This document shows positions 9,206-19,074 of a stretch of DNA of 64,000 bases, piece after piece. The DNA comes from Sphingobium sp. JS3065 (GTDB lineage Bacteria > Pseudomonadota > Alphaproteobacteria > Sphingomonadales > Sphingomonadaceae). The notes under the pieces were generated by a model. That model was not told where the DNA came from, did not search any database, and saw nothing but the letters and a program-made list of their open reading frames with translations. The stretch lies in NCBI RefSeq assembly GCF_026427355.1, contig NZ_CP102665.1, positions 742,501 to 806,500 of the forward strand. Direction: 5' to 3'. Every line of letters begins with the position of its first letter. Position 1 is the stretch's first letter. A program made the position numbers and the translations under genes.

Positions 9206-9362
9206 GATCGGCTTCCTCTTGTTCGAAAATGGCGAGCGCCGCTTCCGCGCTGCGCTGCCGCCCATGGGGCAGGAAGTGCCAGCCGATGAGGGTCACATAG
9301 ACCACCCCCATGAACACCAGCCCCCAGCTATCGGCGAAATGCCGCAAGGCGTCGTAGCTCAT
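9198..9362 (-). CDS. ccoQ: cbb3 oxidase small subunit CcoQ
   Basis: This 54-residue membrane protein was read on the complement: [20 protein letters not shown], a hydrophobic span, then [20 protein letters not shown]. The single helix followed by FxPGxR-like and charged residues is the CcoQ/FixQ pattern. CcoQ stabilises the oxidase complex. The ATG overlaps the ccoO stop (ATGA), and its stop lies inside the start of ccoP, so the three genes are tightly coupled. Confidence 0.93.
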   Translation of the reverse strand: MSYDALRHFADSWGLVFMGVVYVTLIGWHFLPHGRQRSAEAALAIFEQEEADHG

Positions 9363-10105
9363 CTGTCGACCTCTTGCGGCTTGGCGCTGTCCACATCGAC
9401 CAGCGTGCCCAGCATCTGGAGATAGGCGACCAGCGCGTCCATCTCCGTCAGCTTGCCCGGATCGCCGTCGAAGTCCCGCGCCTGCGCCTTGGGATAGCGT
9501 TTCAGAAGGCCGCTGCTGTCCGCATCCGGATCGGCCTGCGCCTTCAGGTCGTCATTGGCCTTGGCGATATCCTCCTTCGCATAAGGCACGCCGACATCGT
9601 TCAGCGCCGCCAGATCCCGGCGCATGTCGCCCGCCTTCAACTCGCGCTCCGCCAGGAAGGCATAGCCGGGCATGATCGATTCCGGCACCACGGCGCGGGG
9701 GTCTTTCAGATGCTGGACATGCCACTCATCCGAATATCGCCCGCCCACCCGCGCCAGGTCCGGCCCGGTCCGCTTCGATCCCCACTGGAAGGGATGGTCG
9801 TACATGCTCTCGGCGGCCAGGCTGTAATGGCCATAACGTTCGGTCTCGTCCCGGAAGGGCCGGATCATCTGGCTGTGGCAATTATAGCAGCCCTCGCGAA
9901 CATAGATATTCCGTCCCGCCAGCTCCAGCGGCGTATAGGGGCGCACGCCCTCCACCTTCTCGATCGTGTTGTCGATCCAGAAGAGCGGCGCGATCTCCAC
10001 GATGCCGCCGATGGCGACGACGATCAGCGACGCGATGCCCAGCAGGGAAACATTCCGCTCCAGCCTGCCATGGTCGAAGAACTTGCCCTTGGTCTTGGTT
10101 GCCAT
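9359..10105 (-). CDS. ccoO: cbb3-type cytochrome c oxidase subunit II, CcoO (monohaem)
   Basis: This 248-residue subunit has an N-terminal membrane anchor ([21 protein letters not shown]) and one c-type haem site, [15 protein letters not shown], a signature of CcoO. It transfers electrons from CcoP to CcoN. It starts 14 bases after the ccoN stop and ends in an ATGA overlap with ccoQ. Length and motif order are normal. Confidence 0.97.
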   Translation of the reverse strand: MATKTKGKFFDHGRLERNVSLLGIASLIVVAIGGIVEIAPLFWIDNTIEKVEGVRPYTPLELAGRNIYVREGCYNCHSQMIRPFRDETERYGHYSLAAESMYDHPFQWGSKRTGPDLARVGGRYSDEWHVQHLKDPRAVVPESIMPGYAFLAERELKAGDMRRDLAALNDVGVPYAKEDIAKANDDLKAQADPDADSSGLLKRYPKAQARDFDGDPGKLTEMDALVAYLQMLGTLVDVDSAKPQEVDR

Positions 10106-10119
10106 GTCCGGATACTCCT

Positions 10120-11778
10120 TCAGGCAGGCTGGGTGACGAGCGGCCGGTCGGCTTCGGCGTCATAGGCCGCATCGTTCATCGGCTTCTCCACGCGCAGCGG
10201 ACTGCCCGCGATCGTCCTGCCGATGTTCCAGGCCATGACGATGGCGCCGCTCAGGTACAGCAGGCCCCCCGCCGCCCGGATCAGGTACATGGGGAACATG
10301 GCGCTCACCACTTCGGAAAAGGCGTAGACGAGGTAGCCGTCGCTGCCATATTCGCGCCACATCAGCCCCTGCATGATGCCCGCGACCCACATCGACGCGG
10401 CGTAGAGGACGATCCCCACCGTCGCCAGCCAGAAGTGCCAGTTCACCAGGCGAAGACTGTACAGCCGCTCCCGCTTCCACAGTCGCGGCGTCAGATAATA
10501 GAGGCAGGCGAAAGTGATGAGGCCATTCCAGCCCAGCGCACCGCTATGCACATGGCCGATGGTCCAGTCGGTATAGTGGGAAAGACTGTTGACCGCCTTC
10601 ACCGACATCATCGGACCTTCGAAGGTCGACATGCCATAGAAGGCCAGCGCCATCACCATCATGCGGATGATCGGATCGGTGCGGATGCGGTCCCATGCGC
10701 CGTTCAGCGTCATCAGCCCGTTGATCATCCCGCCCCAGCTAGGCATCCACAGCATGACCGAAAAGACCATGCCCAACGTCTGCGCCCAGTCGGGCAGCGC
10801 GGTATAGTGAAGATGGTGCGGACCCGCCCAGATATAGAGGAAGATCAGCGACCAGAAGTGGATGATGGAAAGCCTGTAACTATAGACCGGCCGCTCCGCC
10901 TGCTTGGGCACGAAATAATACATCATGGCCAGGAAGCCGGCGGTCAGGAAGAAACCGACCGCATTATGCCCGTACCACCACTGCGTCAGCGCATCCTGCA
11001 CCCCCGCGAAGGCGCTGTAGCTCTTGGAACCGAGCAGGCTGACCGGCATGGAAAGATTGTTGACGATATGCAGCATCGCGATCGTCAGGATGAAGCTCAG
11101 GTAAAACCAGTTCGCCACATAGATATGCGGCTCGCTGCGGCGCAGGATGGTGCCGCCGAAGACGACCAGATAGGCGACCCAGACGATGGTCAGCCACAGG
11201 TCGACATACCATTCCGGCTCGGCATATTCCTTGCCTTCGGTAATGCCCAGCAGATAGCCGGTCGCCGCCAGCAGGATGAAAAGCTGATACCCCCAGAAGA
11301 CGAACCGCGCCAACGCCGGAAAGGCCAGCCGCGCCCGGCAGGTCCGCTGCACCACGTAAAAGCTGGTGGCGATCAGCGCATTGCCCCCGAAGGCGAAGAT
11401 GACGGCGGAGGTATGCAACGGCCGCAGCCGCCCGAAGCTGGTATATTCGATCCCCAGGTTGAGCGCCGGAAAGGCCAGTTGCAGCGCGATGTACAGCCCG
11501 GCCAGAAAGCCCGCCAGGCCCCAGAAGACGGTCGCGATCACGCCCCAGCGGACCGGATCGTCGTCATATTTCCCCTGGGACGCGGGCATCTTCAGCAACC
11601 CGCGGGTGATCGCCTCATAATCGGCATGCCGCATCGTCAGCACCGCCACGGCCAGCGCGGCGGCGCAGACGATGCCCATATGCACGGCAAAGCCGAAGTC
11701 CGCCGCCGCCAGCGCCGCCAGAAAGGCCAGCGTCGCGAGCGCGAACCAGCCGCCCGTCTTCCACACCAGTTGCTCCAT
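10120..11778 (-). CDS. ccoN: cbb3-type cytochrome c oxidase subunit I, CcoN
   Basis: This 552-residue catalytic subunit of the high-affinity terminal oxidase carries haem b and the haem b3-CuB site. About 12-14 membrane helices are visible, and the conserved segments [34 protein letters not shown] and [19 protein letters not shown] contain the haem and copper ligand histidines. It is the first gene of ccoNOQP. An FNR-like palindrome lies 58 bases upstream of the ATG, pointing to induction at low oxygen. The start at 11778 is preceded by GGGGAAATCCT. Confidence 0.97.
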   Translation of the reverse strand: MEQLVWKTGGWFALATLAFLAALAAADFGFAVHMGIVCAAALAVAVLTMRHADYEAITRGLLKMPASQGKYDDDPVRWGVIATVFWGLAGFLAGLYIALQLAFPALNLGIEYTSFGRLRPLHTSAVIFAFGGNALIATSFYVVQRTCRARLAFPALARFVFWGYQLFILLAATGYLLGITEGKEYAEPEWYVDLWLTIVWVAYLVVFGGTILRRSEPHIYVANWFYLSFILTIAMLHIVNNLSMPVSLLGSKSYSAFAGVQDALTQWWYGHNAVGFFLTAGFLAMMYYFVPKQAERPVYSYRLSIIHFWSLIFLYIWAGPHHLHYTALPDWAQTLGMVFSVMLWMPSWGGMINGLMTLNGAWDRIRTDPIIRMMVMALAFYGMSTFEGPMMSVKAVNSLSHYTDWTIGHVHSGALGWNGLITFACLYYLTPRLWKRERLYSLRLVNWHFWLATVGIVLYAASMWVAGIMQGLMWREYGSDGYLVYAFSEVVSAMFPMYLIRAAGGLLYLSGAIVMAWNIGRTIAGSPLRVEKPMNDAAYDAEADRPLVTQPA

Positions 11779-11835
11779 AGGATTTCCCCGTCAAAGGCTA
11801 TGCGGCGTCCTTCGTCCGGGAGCCGCCCTTATGCA

Positions 11836-11849
11836 TTGACCTCTGTCAA
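11836..11849. promoter_or_regulatory. FNR/FixK-type box upstream of ccoN
   Basis: TTGACCTCTGTCAA is a perfect 5-4-5 palindrome of the FNR/FixK class (consensus TTGAT-N4-ATCAA, here with symmetrical C/G at position five). It sits 58 bases before the ccoN start, a suitable distance for activation. The probable ligand is the FNR-family protein encoded at 12204-12980. Confidence 0.82.
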
Positions 11850-11911
11850 AGCCGGAGGCGCGGGTATGTAGGGGAATGTCCTTATGGGGGTGGGAAGCGG
11901 ACATTCCAAAT

Positions 11912-12175
11912 CCCTCTCACTTGAGGGTCGGCCAGAGGCACGTGACTCTGGCCGAGGTTGCGCAGACTGGCAGCTTGCTGCCTTAGTCGTAGCTGGGTGA
12001 GGGGAGCGAACAGGTCGATCATGCCCCCGGCATGATCTAAGGGCTGCGGGGCAGCCCTTACCTGTTCGCTCGATCCAACGGATCGCGCGGGCCGCAGGCC
12101 CGCTCCCCCTCATCCAACTCCGCCTAGGCTCCTTCGTCGCCAAGGCTCCATATCCTTCTCCCTCAAGGGAGAAGG
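11912..12175. repeat. Dense array of nested inverted repeats between fnr and ccoN
   Basis: No gene is seen in this stretch. It holds at least eight consecutive hairpins: CCCTC/GAGGG at 11912-11927, GGCCAGAG/CTCTGGCC at 11930-11953, GACTGGCAGC with its partner at 11965-11988, and a branched structure at 11998-12112. In the branched part, outer arms TGAGGGG..CCCCTCA enclose AGCGAACAGGT/ACCTGTTCGCT (itself holding two hairpins, 12017-12037 and 12039-12059), CGATCC/GGATCG and GCGGGCC/GGCCCGC. A perfect 10-bp stem at 12154-12175 ends the series. It may terminate fnr transcription, but its complexity resembles a mosaic of mobile palindromic repeats. Confidence 0.7.
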
Positions 12176-12203
12176 AATGTCCTGGATTGTCCAAAAACCG
12201 CCC

Positions 12204-12980
12204 TCATTCCCCGTCGGCCATCCCCTCCAGCCGCTCGACATCGACAACACGCACCCCGCGCCGCCCGGCCAGCGCGATCACGCCCATCCGCTTCAAATCG
12301 CCGATCTGGCGCGACACCGTCTCTATGGTCAGCCCCAGCACATCGGCGATCTGCTGCCGCGACAAAGGCAATTCGATCACCCCGTCCCGGTCCGCCCGAA
12401 GCCGCCTGCGCATGTCGAGCAGCAAGGTCGCCACCTTCTCCCGCGCATTCTTCCGCCCCAGCAGCAGCATCCACGCCCGCGTCCGGTCCAGATCGTCCAG
12501 CGTCCGCTGCAACAAGCGATGCTCCAATGCCGCATGCTCCCGCGCAAAGCCGTCAAAGGCCCCGCGCGGATAAAGGCACAGCCGCGCATCGGTCAGCGCC
12601 GTGACGCTGTGCGGCGTCCGCGCTCCAAAGGGCCGGCCGATGAAATCCGATGCATAGACGACGCCGACGATCTGCTCGCGCCCGTCGCCGGTGGAGGTGG
12701 ACAGCTTCAACGTCCCCTCGATCACATTGGCGACCAGCGTCGAACTGTCGCCTTCCCACATCACGGTCTGCCCGGCCTGCAACGACACCCGCCGCCCGAT
12801 CCGGTTCAGCGCCGCGCGCTCCTGTTCGCCCAGGTCTGCGCAGATCGCCTGATCGCGCACCTCGCACCGGTCGCAATATTGGCTGCTACAGCCCGTGGAC
12901 GGCGCCGCCGCCAGGACGAAATCCACGTCCCGCGGCGGCCTTTGCGCCAGATCAAATCGCATATCCATGCGCCGATCCAT
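12204..12980 (-). CDS. fnr: Crp/FNR-family oxygen-responsive transcriptional regulator
   Basis: This is a 258-residue FNR-type regulator. The N-terminus has CSSQYCDRCEVRDQAIC, giving Cys36-x2-Cys39-x7-Cys47, and a fourth Cys (about 135, in ARLCLYP) lies where E. coli FNR has Cys122. An oxygen-labile 4Fe-4S cluster is therefore likely. A cyclic-nucleotide-like beta roll follows, then a helix-turn-helix with LSRQQIADVLGLTIETVSRQ, whose ExxSR recognition pattern fits TTGAT-type half-sites. It is likely to control ccoNOQP, ompW and hemN through the boxes listed here. An alternative start six codons in (MRFDLAQRP) is possible. No FNR box was seen before the gene itself. Confidence 0.93.
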   Translation of the reverse strand: MDRRMDMRFDLAQRPPRDVDFVLAAAPSTGCSSQYCDRCEVRDQAICADLGEQERAALNRIGRRVSLQAGQTVMWEGDSSTLVANVIEGTLKLSTSTGDGREQIVGVVYASDFIGRPFGARTPHSVTALTDARLCLYPRGAFDGFAREHAALEHRLLQRTLDDLDRTRAWMLLLGRKNAREKVATLLLDMRRRLRADRDGVIELPLSRQQIADVLGLTIETVSRQIGDLKRMGVIALAGRRGVRVVDVERLEGMADGE

Positions 12981-13043
12981 GCCGCCCCGGCACGACTCAA
13001 CCTATCCGTAATTTTCCCTAGGCCGCGTGGGCGAACCTATCCT

Positions 13044-13074
13044 AATCCTCCCCACGCTGCGCGCAGGGAGGATT
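13044..13074. repeat. Hairpin repeat with AATCCTCC / GGAGGATT arms (copy 3)
   Basis: AATCCTCC (13044-13051) pairs with GGAGGATT (13067-13074), enclosing a palindromic CTGCGCGCAG. It lies between the fnr promoter region and the ompW 3' end, and has the same outer arms as the 3953 copy. Confidence 0.65.
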
Positions 13075-13083
13075 TTCGCCCCG

Positions 13084-13746
13084 TCAGAACTTCATCCCCA
13101 CGCCCACGCCGAAGACGAAGGGGTCAAGCTCCAGCTTCACCCTCTGCACGCCCGCACCGGCGGTCGACAGCCGCGCCGTGGTATCGATGTCGATATATTT
13201 GACGTCGAAATTCAAAAACATCCGCTCATTGAGGTCGATGTCGACCCCGACCTGCCCCGCCCAGCCGAAGCTGTCGGACATATGCACCCTGGTCGCGCCC
13301 ACCGCGCCTTCCAGCGCGCCCGAAGCCTTCTCATTATAGAAGAGCGTATAATTCACTCCCGCCCCGACATAGGGCCTGATCTTCCCCTCCGGCAGGAAAT
13401 GATATTGCGCCGTCAGCGTCGGCGGCAACACCCAGATGGAGGCCAGCCTGCCGATGCCTCCGGTCGCGCCGCTCCGCCCGCTCGCGCTATGCTTGGTGGT
13501 CGCGGCGATCAGTTCGAAGCCGATATGGTCGGTCGCCATATAGGTGATGTCGACTTCCGGCATCACGCTGTTATCCACCTTCACCTTCTCGCCCGGAAAG
13601 GCGGGCAGCACGCTCCCGCTCTTCTCGTTGGGCGCGACCATGATGCCGCGCAGCCGCACCAGCACGTCGCCCTGCGCCGCCTGTGCAGGCCCGGCCAGAG
13701 CCACGCAACCGGCGGCCGCGCCCAGCAGGATCGTCTTGATGCTCAT
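13084..13746 (-). CDS. ompW: OmpW-family outer-membrane protein
   Basis: This outer-membrane eight-stranded barrel of 220 residues forms a hydrophobic channel for small molecules. It has a signal peptide (MSIKTILLGAAAGCVALAGP then AQA) and OmpW landmarks: DVLVRLRGIMVAPN, PEVDITYMATDHIGFELIAA, PPTLTAQYHFLP, RPYVGAGVNYTLFYNE, and a C-terminal aromatic Phe. The frame is open much further upstream, but the ATG at 13746 preceded by CAGGGAC gives the proper signal sequence. An FNR-like box lies 86 bases upstream. ompW is oxygen-regulated in enteric bacteria, which fits. Confidence 0.93.
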   Translation of the reverse strand: MSIKTILLGAAAGCVALAGPAQAAQGDVLVRLRGIMVAPNEKSGSVLPAFPGEKVKVDNSVMPEVDITYMATDHIGFELIAATTKHSASGRSGATGGIGRLASIWVLPPTLTAQYHFLPEGKIRPYVGAGVNYTLFYNEKASGALEGAVGATRVHMSDSFGWAGQVGVDIDLNERMFLNFDVKYIDIDTTARLSTAGAGVQRVKLELDPFVFGVGVGMKF

Positions 13747-13831
13747 GTCCCTGATCTCCATCCCTGTTTGTCGATGGCGCCCTTTTGCCGCGCCGCGCCG
13801 CGCCCGGCATTGATCCCGCGCAACCGGCAAT

Positions 13832-13845
13832 TTGACCTGCCTCAA
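13832..13845. promoter_or_regulatory. FNR-like box between ompW and the autotransporter gene
   Basis: TTGACCTGCCTCAA matches the FNR half-sites imperfectly (TTGAC then CTCAA). It lies 86 bases before ompW (minus strand) and about 210 before the autotransporter gene (plus strand), so it could serve ompW or both. It is weaker than the ccoN box. The remainder of 13747-14056 has no gene. Confidence 0.55.
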
Positions 13846-14056
13846 CCCGGCGGGCCTTCCAGGGATGGAGAGGTTCGGGAAAAAGGAGACCGGCCGGAAA
13901 GCTATCCACCGGACAGGCGCGAAGATCGATGCGCAAGGCCGGTCCGTCCGCGACACAATATTTCGGCGAGGGATCCAATATACCCCAAACGGGGGATGCG
14001 GACCGACGCGCGGCTGAACTAGATCGCCTCGATATATTCGTCTTGAGGGGGTTTCC

Positions 14057-17000
14057 ATGATCGGCCGGAATTCTATGCGTTCGCCCATTCGTCTGGGGCT
14101 CGCCATGGGCGTCAGCCTGTTCGCGCTGGGAACGGGCAGCGCCTTCGCGCAATTTTCGCCCACTTGCCCCGATGGCAGCGCGGGTCCGCTCTGCCTGATC
14201 GGCAACACGGATTCGATCGGCCCGATCGGCGGGACGCTGGGCACCGCCATCGTGGTGAACAACAGCGGCACGATTTCGGGCGACCCCGCCATCACCGCGG
14301 GCCAGGCGGTCGTGCTGTCGGTGACCAACGCGACCGGCGGCGTGATCGGCGGGGGCGTCAACGCCATCGTCTCGCCCGCCCGGACCGGCATTCCCCTGCT
14401 CAGCTTCAACATAAGCAACGCGGGCACGATCAACGGCAACGTCTCCTATGTGGAGCCGACCCCCGTCTCACCCCAAAATCCTCTGCCGGGCGCGCTTTAT
14501 TATTATATCTCCGACGGCGGCACGCTGAACGGCAACCTGCAACTCGGAACGGGTTTCAGCAGCGCCAACTTCATCCAGCGCGGCGCGGACGACGGCGTGA
14601 CGGGAACCATCTCCGCTGGCGGCGGCATCGATATCTACACGCGCAGCTATTCCCAGACGCAATCGCTGGAGCTTGGCGCGCGCACCCTGCCGACCAGCTT
14701 CGAGATTGAGGGGTTCGAGGTTCGCGGCGGTGCCACCACGGTGACGCTGACCGGCCAGGGGACGACGATCAGCCTGATGGGCGACGGCCATGTCGTGAAC
14801 AATGGCACGATCAACCTGCTCGACACCGCGGGCCTTTACCCGCAGGGCGTGACCGTCGTGCCCGCCGCGATCAACTATTATCAACAGCGGTTCGCGACAT
14901 TCCAGCGCGCCTTCGTGCCACCCGGCACCGTTCCGCTATACACGCCCGCCTATGGCGACGCCCTGGCCAGCTTCGTCAACGAAGGCACGGTCAACGGAGA
15001 TATCCGGATCGCGACCGCGTCCTTCGCCAACAATGACGAGATCAACCTGAGCACGGGCGGCATCGGTTCGGTCATCACCACCTCGGCTGGCGAAGATTTC
15101 GCCTTCGCGAACGCCGGAACGATCGAAATGACGTTCAACGGCCAGCGTTCCCCCACGACCAATATCGAACGCGAGTTCGATGAGGGCGTGAACGCCGCCG
15201 TCCGCATCCGCCAGGCGCTGGAGACCACGACGCTGGCGGGCGCGACCATCGGCAACAGCGGCAGCATCGTCGGCGGCCTGGACGCCAATGTCGCGGCCGA
15301 CATCTTCTCCTTCACCAACAGCGGCCTGATCGCCGGCATCGACGCCAGCGGATATTTCCAACGCGGCCTGACGCTGGCACTGGGCGAGCTGGACCTCGTC
15401 CTGCCCGACGCCAATGACGAGTTCAACGCGGACAGCGCGACGATCGTCAACACCGTCGACGGCGAGATTCGCGACGGCTTCTACGCGGGCGCCGCGACGC
15501 AGAATCTGCGGTTCGAAAATCATGGCAGGATCGCGGCCTCGGCGCGGGAGGGCGGCACGGCGCTCCTGATCGAGACCGGCCTGCTGCAGGATGACGGACC
15601 GGGCGACGACGATGTCATCGACATCCCGGCCGAAAGCTTCGCCTTCACGAACAGCGGCACCATCGACGGCGCGGTGGAGATCGAGATCGGCAACCGGGTG
15701 GCGACCTTCGACAATAGCGGCGTCGTGACCCGCACGGAACTGGCCATCGACCAGGATAATCGTCCGCTGTTCGGCGGCGTCGCCGCCTTCGACGTGGAAT
15801 CGGAAACGGACGTCGGCCACAGCATCGCCTTCAACAACAGCGGCAGCATCGTCGGGCAGGATCGCGGCGGATCGGGCCTGTTCATCGAAACCGAAGCGGG
15901 CGACGGTGACGAGCCGGGCGTCCCGACGGCGGATTCGACAATCACCCTGGTCAACAGCGGCACGATCAAGGCGACCGGCGGCGCGACCGTGGCGGTCCTC
16001 AACCCCAACACCCAGCAGCTTGTCGTCAACCAGATCGCGGCGGTCGGCATCGACCAGGAAAGCAGCGGCGCGGGCGTGGTCACCATCGAAAACCGCGAAG
16101 GCGGACTGATAGAGGTGTCGGGCACGCCGACCCTCCTCGTCCCGACGCCGCCGGTGGGCGACTTTGTCTACAGCCCCGTGCCCAACGGCGTGAACGGCGC
16201 GATGGCGACCGCCATCGGCGTGGCGGGCAAGACCGTGAACATCGTCAATGCGGGCATCATCCGGGGCGGCGCGGGCAGCGACTATTCGGCGGGCGGCGAC
16301 TTCATCATCGACAATGCGCTGGGCCAGCCCAACCGCTATCTGGCGGGCGCGATCCACACCAGCGGCGACCAGCTTGACGACGACAGCGGCTTCCTGCCCT
16401 CGACCGACCATGTGACGAACGCCGCGACCGGCGTCATCATCGGCTCCATCGACCTCAACGCAGGCGACGACCGCATCGACAATGCCGGGCAGATCAGCGG
16501 CGACATCTATATGCGCGAGGGCGACGACACCATCGTCAACGCAGGCGTCATCGCCGGAACGGTGCGGATGGGCGACGGCAACGACAGCTTCATCCACCTG
16601 CTCGCGTCAGCCGTGCAGAACGGAACGGTCGACGGCGGCGCGGGAGAGGACACGCTGTCCTTCGACATCACCGGCACGACCTATACCGGCTCGATAGACC
16701 CGGCGCTGCGCAATCTGTTCACCGGCTTCGAGGTCGATAAGATCATCGGCACCGGCCAGGTCGTCGTCCAGCAGACGGTGGAGGTCGCCAGCGGCGGTCC
16801 GCTCAACCTGACCGAGGGGTCCAGCATCGTCGTCGCCCCCGGCGAAACGGCGATCAGCGGCGGCGCGACCAGCGTCAGCGTGTCGAACAGCGGCGAAGTG
16901 GTCGGCAATGTCGATCTGGGCGGCGGCGACAATGTGCTGACCAACATGGCGGGCGGCTCCATCACCGGCAACATCGTCACCGGCGACGGCGCGAACATGA

Positions 17001-18832
17001 TCAGCAACCAGGGCGGCACGATCACCGGCAACGTCACGGCGGGCAGCGGCGCCGACAGCCTGGTCAACAGCGGCGCCATATCCGGCGACGTCGACCTGGG
17101 CGCGGGCGCGGACATGCTGACCATCGGCACCGGCGGCAGCTTCGGCGGCACGGTCGCCGCGGGCGGCGGAACCGACGTGCTGGCGTTCAACACCGGCAGC
17201 AGCTATGCCGAACAGACGACCATCGACGGTTCCAGCTTCACCGGTTTCGAACAGCTCAACAACAGCGCCGGCGTGAACGGCTTCACCGGCAATCTGGATG
17301 TGGAGACGGTGAACGTCACCGGCGGCCGCCTGATCGGCCAGGCCGGATCGACCCTGACCGGGACCGTCGAGGTCGCCAGCGGCGGCACGTTCGGCACGGC
17401 AGGCGCCGTCAACGGCGACGTCACCATCGGAACGGGCGCCACCCTTTCGCCGGGCGCATCGCCGGGCATCATGACGATCAACGGCAATCTGACCATCGCC
17501 AACGGCACGACGACGACCTTCGAATTCGTGCCCGTGGGCCAGAGCGACCAGATCGTGGTCAATGGCGGTTCGGTGTCCATCGGCGACAATACGACCGTCA
17601 ACCTGACAGGATCGCTGACGCCGGGGGCCTCGCGCGATCTGATCGTCGTCAATGGCGGCGGCACGATCAGCGGCGAATTCGACATCGTCAACCGCGATCC
17701 CGGCATCGTCGGCGTGCTGCGCAACAACGGCGCGACGCTGCAACTGCTGGGCACCTTCGTCGCGCCGACCGGCGTCACCAGCCAGACGGACGCGGCGATC
17801 GACTATGTCAACGATCTGCTGATCGCCGGCACCGCCAGCGCCTCGCTGATCGATGCCGTTCCCCTGCTGCTCAGCGGCGGCACCGCCAATGCGGCGGCAT
17901 TCGGTCAGTTGACGCCTGAAGCCTATGCCAGCGCATCGCAGCTTGGCGTGGAACAGGGGCTGGCGCTGGCCAGGGCCGGGCGCGCGGGCCTGGCGGCGAC
18001 GACCCGCGAGACGGCGGGCCCCTTCACCTTCGCGCAGGGCCTGGGCGGCTGGCGCACGCTGAAGGGCGACGGGGCGACCGGCACCGCCACGGCGAAGAGC
18101 CACAGCTACGGCGTCGTGGGCGGCATCGGCTTCGGCAACGCCAACGGCTCCATCGGCGCCTTCGTCGGCTATGTCGACAGCCGCCAGACCCTCCTCGGCC
18201 GGGGAGCGCGCACCAATTCCGACGGCGTGGTCGCGGGCCTGACGGGCCATTTCCAGAGCGGCGGTTTCGAGGGGACCGCGACCGTCGCCTATGACTGGAG
18301 CGAAGCCAGCACGCGCCGCGCCGTACCCGGCGCCGCGACCGCCCTGTCGGGCGACTATCGCCTGCGCAGCCTGGTTCTGGACGGCACGCTGGGCTACAGC
18401 TTCCCCATGGGCGGCTGGGCCGTCCGGCCTGAAGTCGGCGTGACGCATGTCGCCACGCGCCGGGGCGCGACGACGGAAACCGGCAGCGCCGCCTTCGCGC
18501 TGGCGGTCGACCGGGCCAAGACCAGCGCGACCTTCATCGACGGCGGCATCAGGCTGAAGGACTCCGGCGATGGCGCTGGCTTCCACCCCTGGGCGGCGCT
18601 GGGCGTGCGCCATCAGTTGGAGGGCGAACGCTCCACCGCGCGCGCAGGCTTTGTCGGCAACGCGGCGCGGTTCACGGCGCTGGGCGCAGGCCGCAAGGAA
18701 ACGATGGCCACCGCCGGGGCCGGGGTCAGCTACGACCTTGGCACGGGCCTCAGCCTCTATGGCGCCTATCAGGGCGAATTTGGCGGCGGCCGCAGCCATA
18801 ACGTCAATGTGGGCGTCCGCTTCGCCTTCTGA
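14057..18832 (+). CDS. Large autotransporter (type Va) with repetitive beta-helix passenger
   Basis: This 1591-residue surface or secreted protein starts after GAGGGGG with a signal peptide (GLAMGVSLFALGTGSAFAQ). The passenger, about residues 35-1280, is built from degenerate short repeats rich in Gly, Asn, Thr and Asp, such as NSGTI.G, NNGTINL and GDDTIVNAG, typical of parallel beta-helix adhesins. The last 290 or so residues form an autotransporter barrel (GPFTFAQGLGGWRTLKGDG onwards) that ends in VGVRFAF with the terminal Phe needed for barrel assembly. Only three Cys are visible, near the N-terminus. It lies between the FNR-linked ompW and hemN genes. The adhesive role is inferred. Confidence 0.9.
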   Translation: MIGRNSMRSPIRLGLAMGVSLFALGTGSAFAQFSPTCPDGSAGPLCLIGNTDSIGPIGGTLGTAIVVNNSGTISGDPAITAGQAVVLSVTNATGGVIGGGVNAIVSPARTGIPLLSFNISNAGTINGNVSYVEPTPVSPQNPLPGALYYYISDGGTLNGNLQLGTGFSSANFIQRGADDGVTGTISAGGGIDIYTRSYSQTQSLELGARTLPTSFEIEGFEVRGGATTVTLTGQGTTISLMGDGHVVNNGTINLLDTAGLYPQGVTVVPAAINYYQQRFATFQRAFVPPGTVPLYTPAYGDALASFVNEGTVNGDIRIATASFANNDEINLSTGGIGSVITTSAGEDFAFANAGTIEMTFNGQRSPTTNIEREFDEGVNAAVRIRQALETTTLAGATIGNSGSIVGGLDANVAADIFSFTNSGLIAGIDASGYFQRGLTLALGELDLVLPDANDEFNADSATIVNTVDGEIRDGFYAGAATQNLRFENHGRIAASAREGGTALLIETGLLQDDGPGDDDVIDIPAESFAFTNSGTIDGAVEIEIGNRVATFDNSGVVTRTELAIDQDNRPLFGGVAAFDVESETDVGHSIAFNNSGSIVGQDRGGSGLFIETEAGDGDEPGVPTADSTITLVNSGTIKATGGATVAVLNPNTQQLVVNQIAAVGIDQESSGAGVVTIENREGGLIEVSGTPTLLVPTPPVGDFVYSPVPNGVNGAMATAIGVAGKTVNIVNAGIIRGGAGSDYSAGGDFIIDNALGQPNRYLAGAIHTSGDQLDDDSGFLPSTDHVTNAATGVIIGSIDLNAGDDRIDNAGQISGDIYMREGDDTIVNAGVIAGTVRMGDGNDSFIHLLASAVQNGTVDGGAGEDTLSFDITGTTYTGSIDPALRNLFTGFEVDKIIGTGQVVVQQTVEVASGGPLNLTEGSSIVVAPGETAISGGATSVSVSNSGEVVGNVDLGGGDNVLTNMAGGSITGNIVTGDGANMISNQGGTITGNVTAGSGADSLVNSGAISGDVDLGAGADMLTIGTGGSFGGTVAAGGGTDVLAFNTGSSYAEQTTIDGSSFTGFEQLNNSAGVNGFTGNLDVETVNVTGGRLIGQAGSTLTGTVEVASGGTFGTAGAVNGDVTIGTGATLSPGASPGIMTINGNLTIANGTTTTFEFVPVGQSDQIVVNGGSVSIGDNTTVNLTGSLTPGASRDLIVVNGGGTISGEFDIVNRDPGIVGVLRNNGATLQLLGTFVAPTGVTSQTDAAIDYVNDLLIAGTASASLIDAVPLLLSGGTANAAAFGQLTPEAYASASQLGVEQGLALARAGRAGLAATTRETAGPFTFAQGLGGWRTLKGDGATGTATAKSHSYGVVGGIGFGNANGSIGAFVGYVDSRQTLLGRGARTNSDGVVAGLTGHFQSGGFEGTATVAYDWSEASTRRAVPGAATALSGDYRLRSLVLDGTLGYSFPMGGWAVRPEVGVTHVATRRGATTETGSAAFALAVDRAKTSATFIDGGIRLKDSGDGAGFHPWAALGVRHQLEGERSTARAGFVGNAARFTALGAGRKETMATAGAGVSYDLGTGLSLYGAYQGEFGGGRSHNVNVGVRFAF

Positions 18833-18917
18833 TCCGGGGGGGGGCGCACATGCGCTCCCCATTCATCACTCCATTTTCAGGACGCGATTCTGACGGGCTG
18901 AAATTCCGCCCGGTTGA

Positions 18918-18931
18918 TTGAGATAGATCAA
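18918..18931. promoter_or_regulatory. FNR-like box upstream of hemN
   Basis: TTGAGATAGATCAA has one exact half-site (ATCAA) and one near match (TTGAG). It lies about 145 bases before the hemN start. hemN is a classical FNR/FixK target, so this is likely to be functional. The autotransporter 3' end carries a GC-rich imperfect hairpin at about 18835-18860 that may terminate transcription. Confidence 0.7.
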
Positions 18932-19074
18932 GGCGCAGGTGAACCCGGCATCCTACATCCCTCTCGACGCCGATGGCCGATCCCGGCTCCGGCGGCAGCG
19001 GGTCCAGGCCGGAGCAAGCCATCATGTTCATCGCAATTCCCCCCGAACCGGCGAATCCGGCCTGAGTCAGGACG

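Noticed and set aside
4420..9289. Long plus-strand frames (682 and 819 codons)
   Set aside because: They are antisense to ccoI, ccoG and ccoP, whose motifs are unmistakable. The frames are Arg/Gln/His/Pro rich.
16607..18862. 751-codon minus-strand frame
   Set aside because: It mirrors the autotransporter gene in the opposite strand. The Ala/Arg/Asp/Gly-rich composition is a codon-phase artefact.
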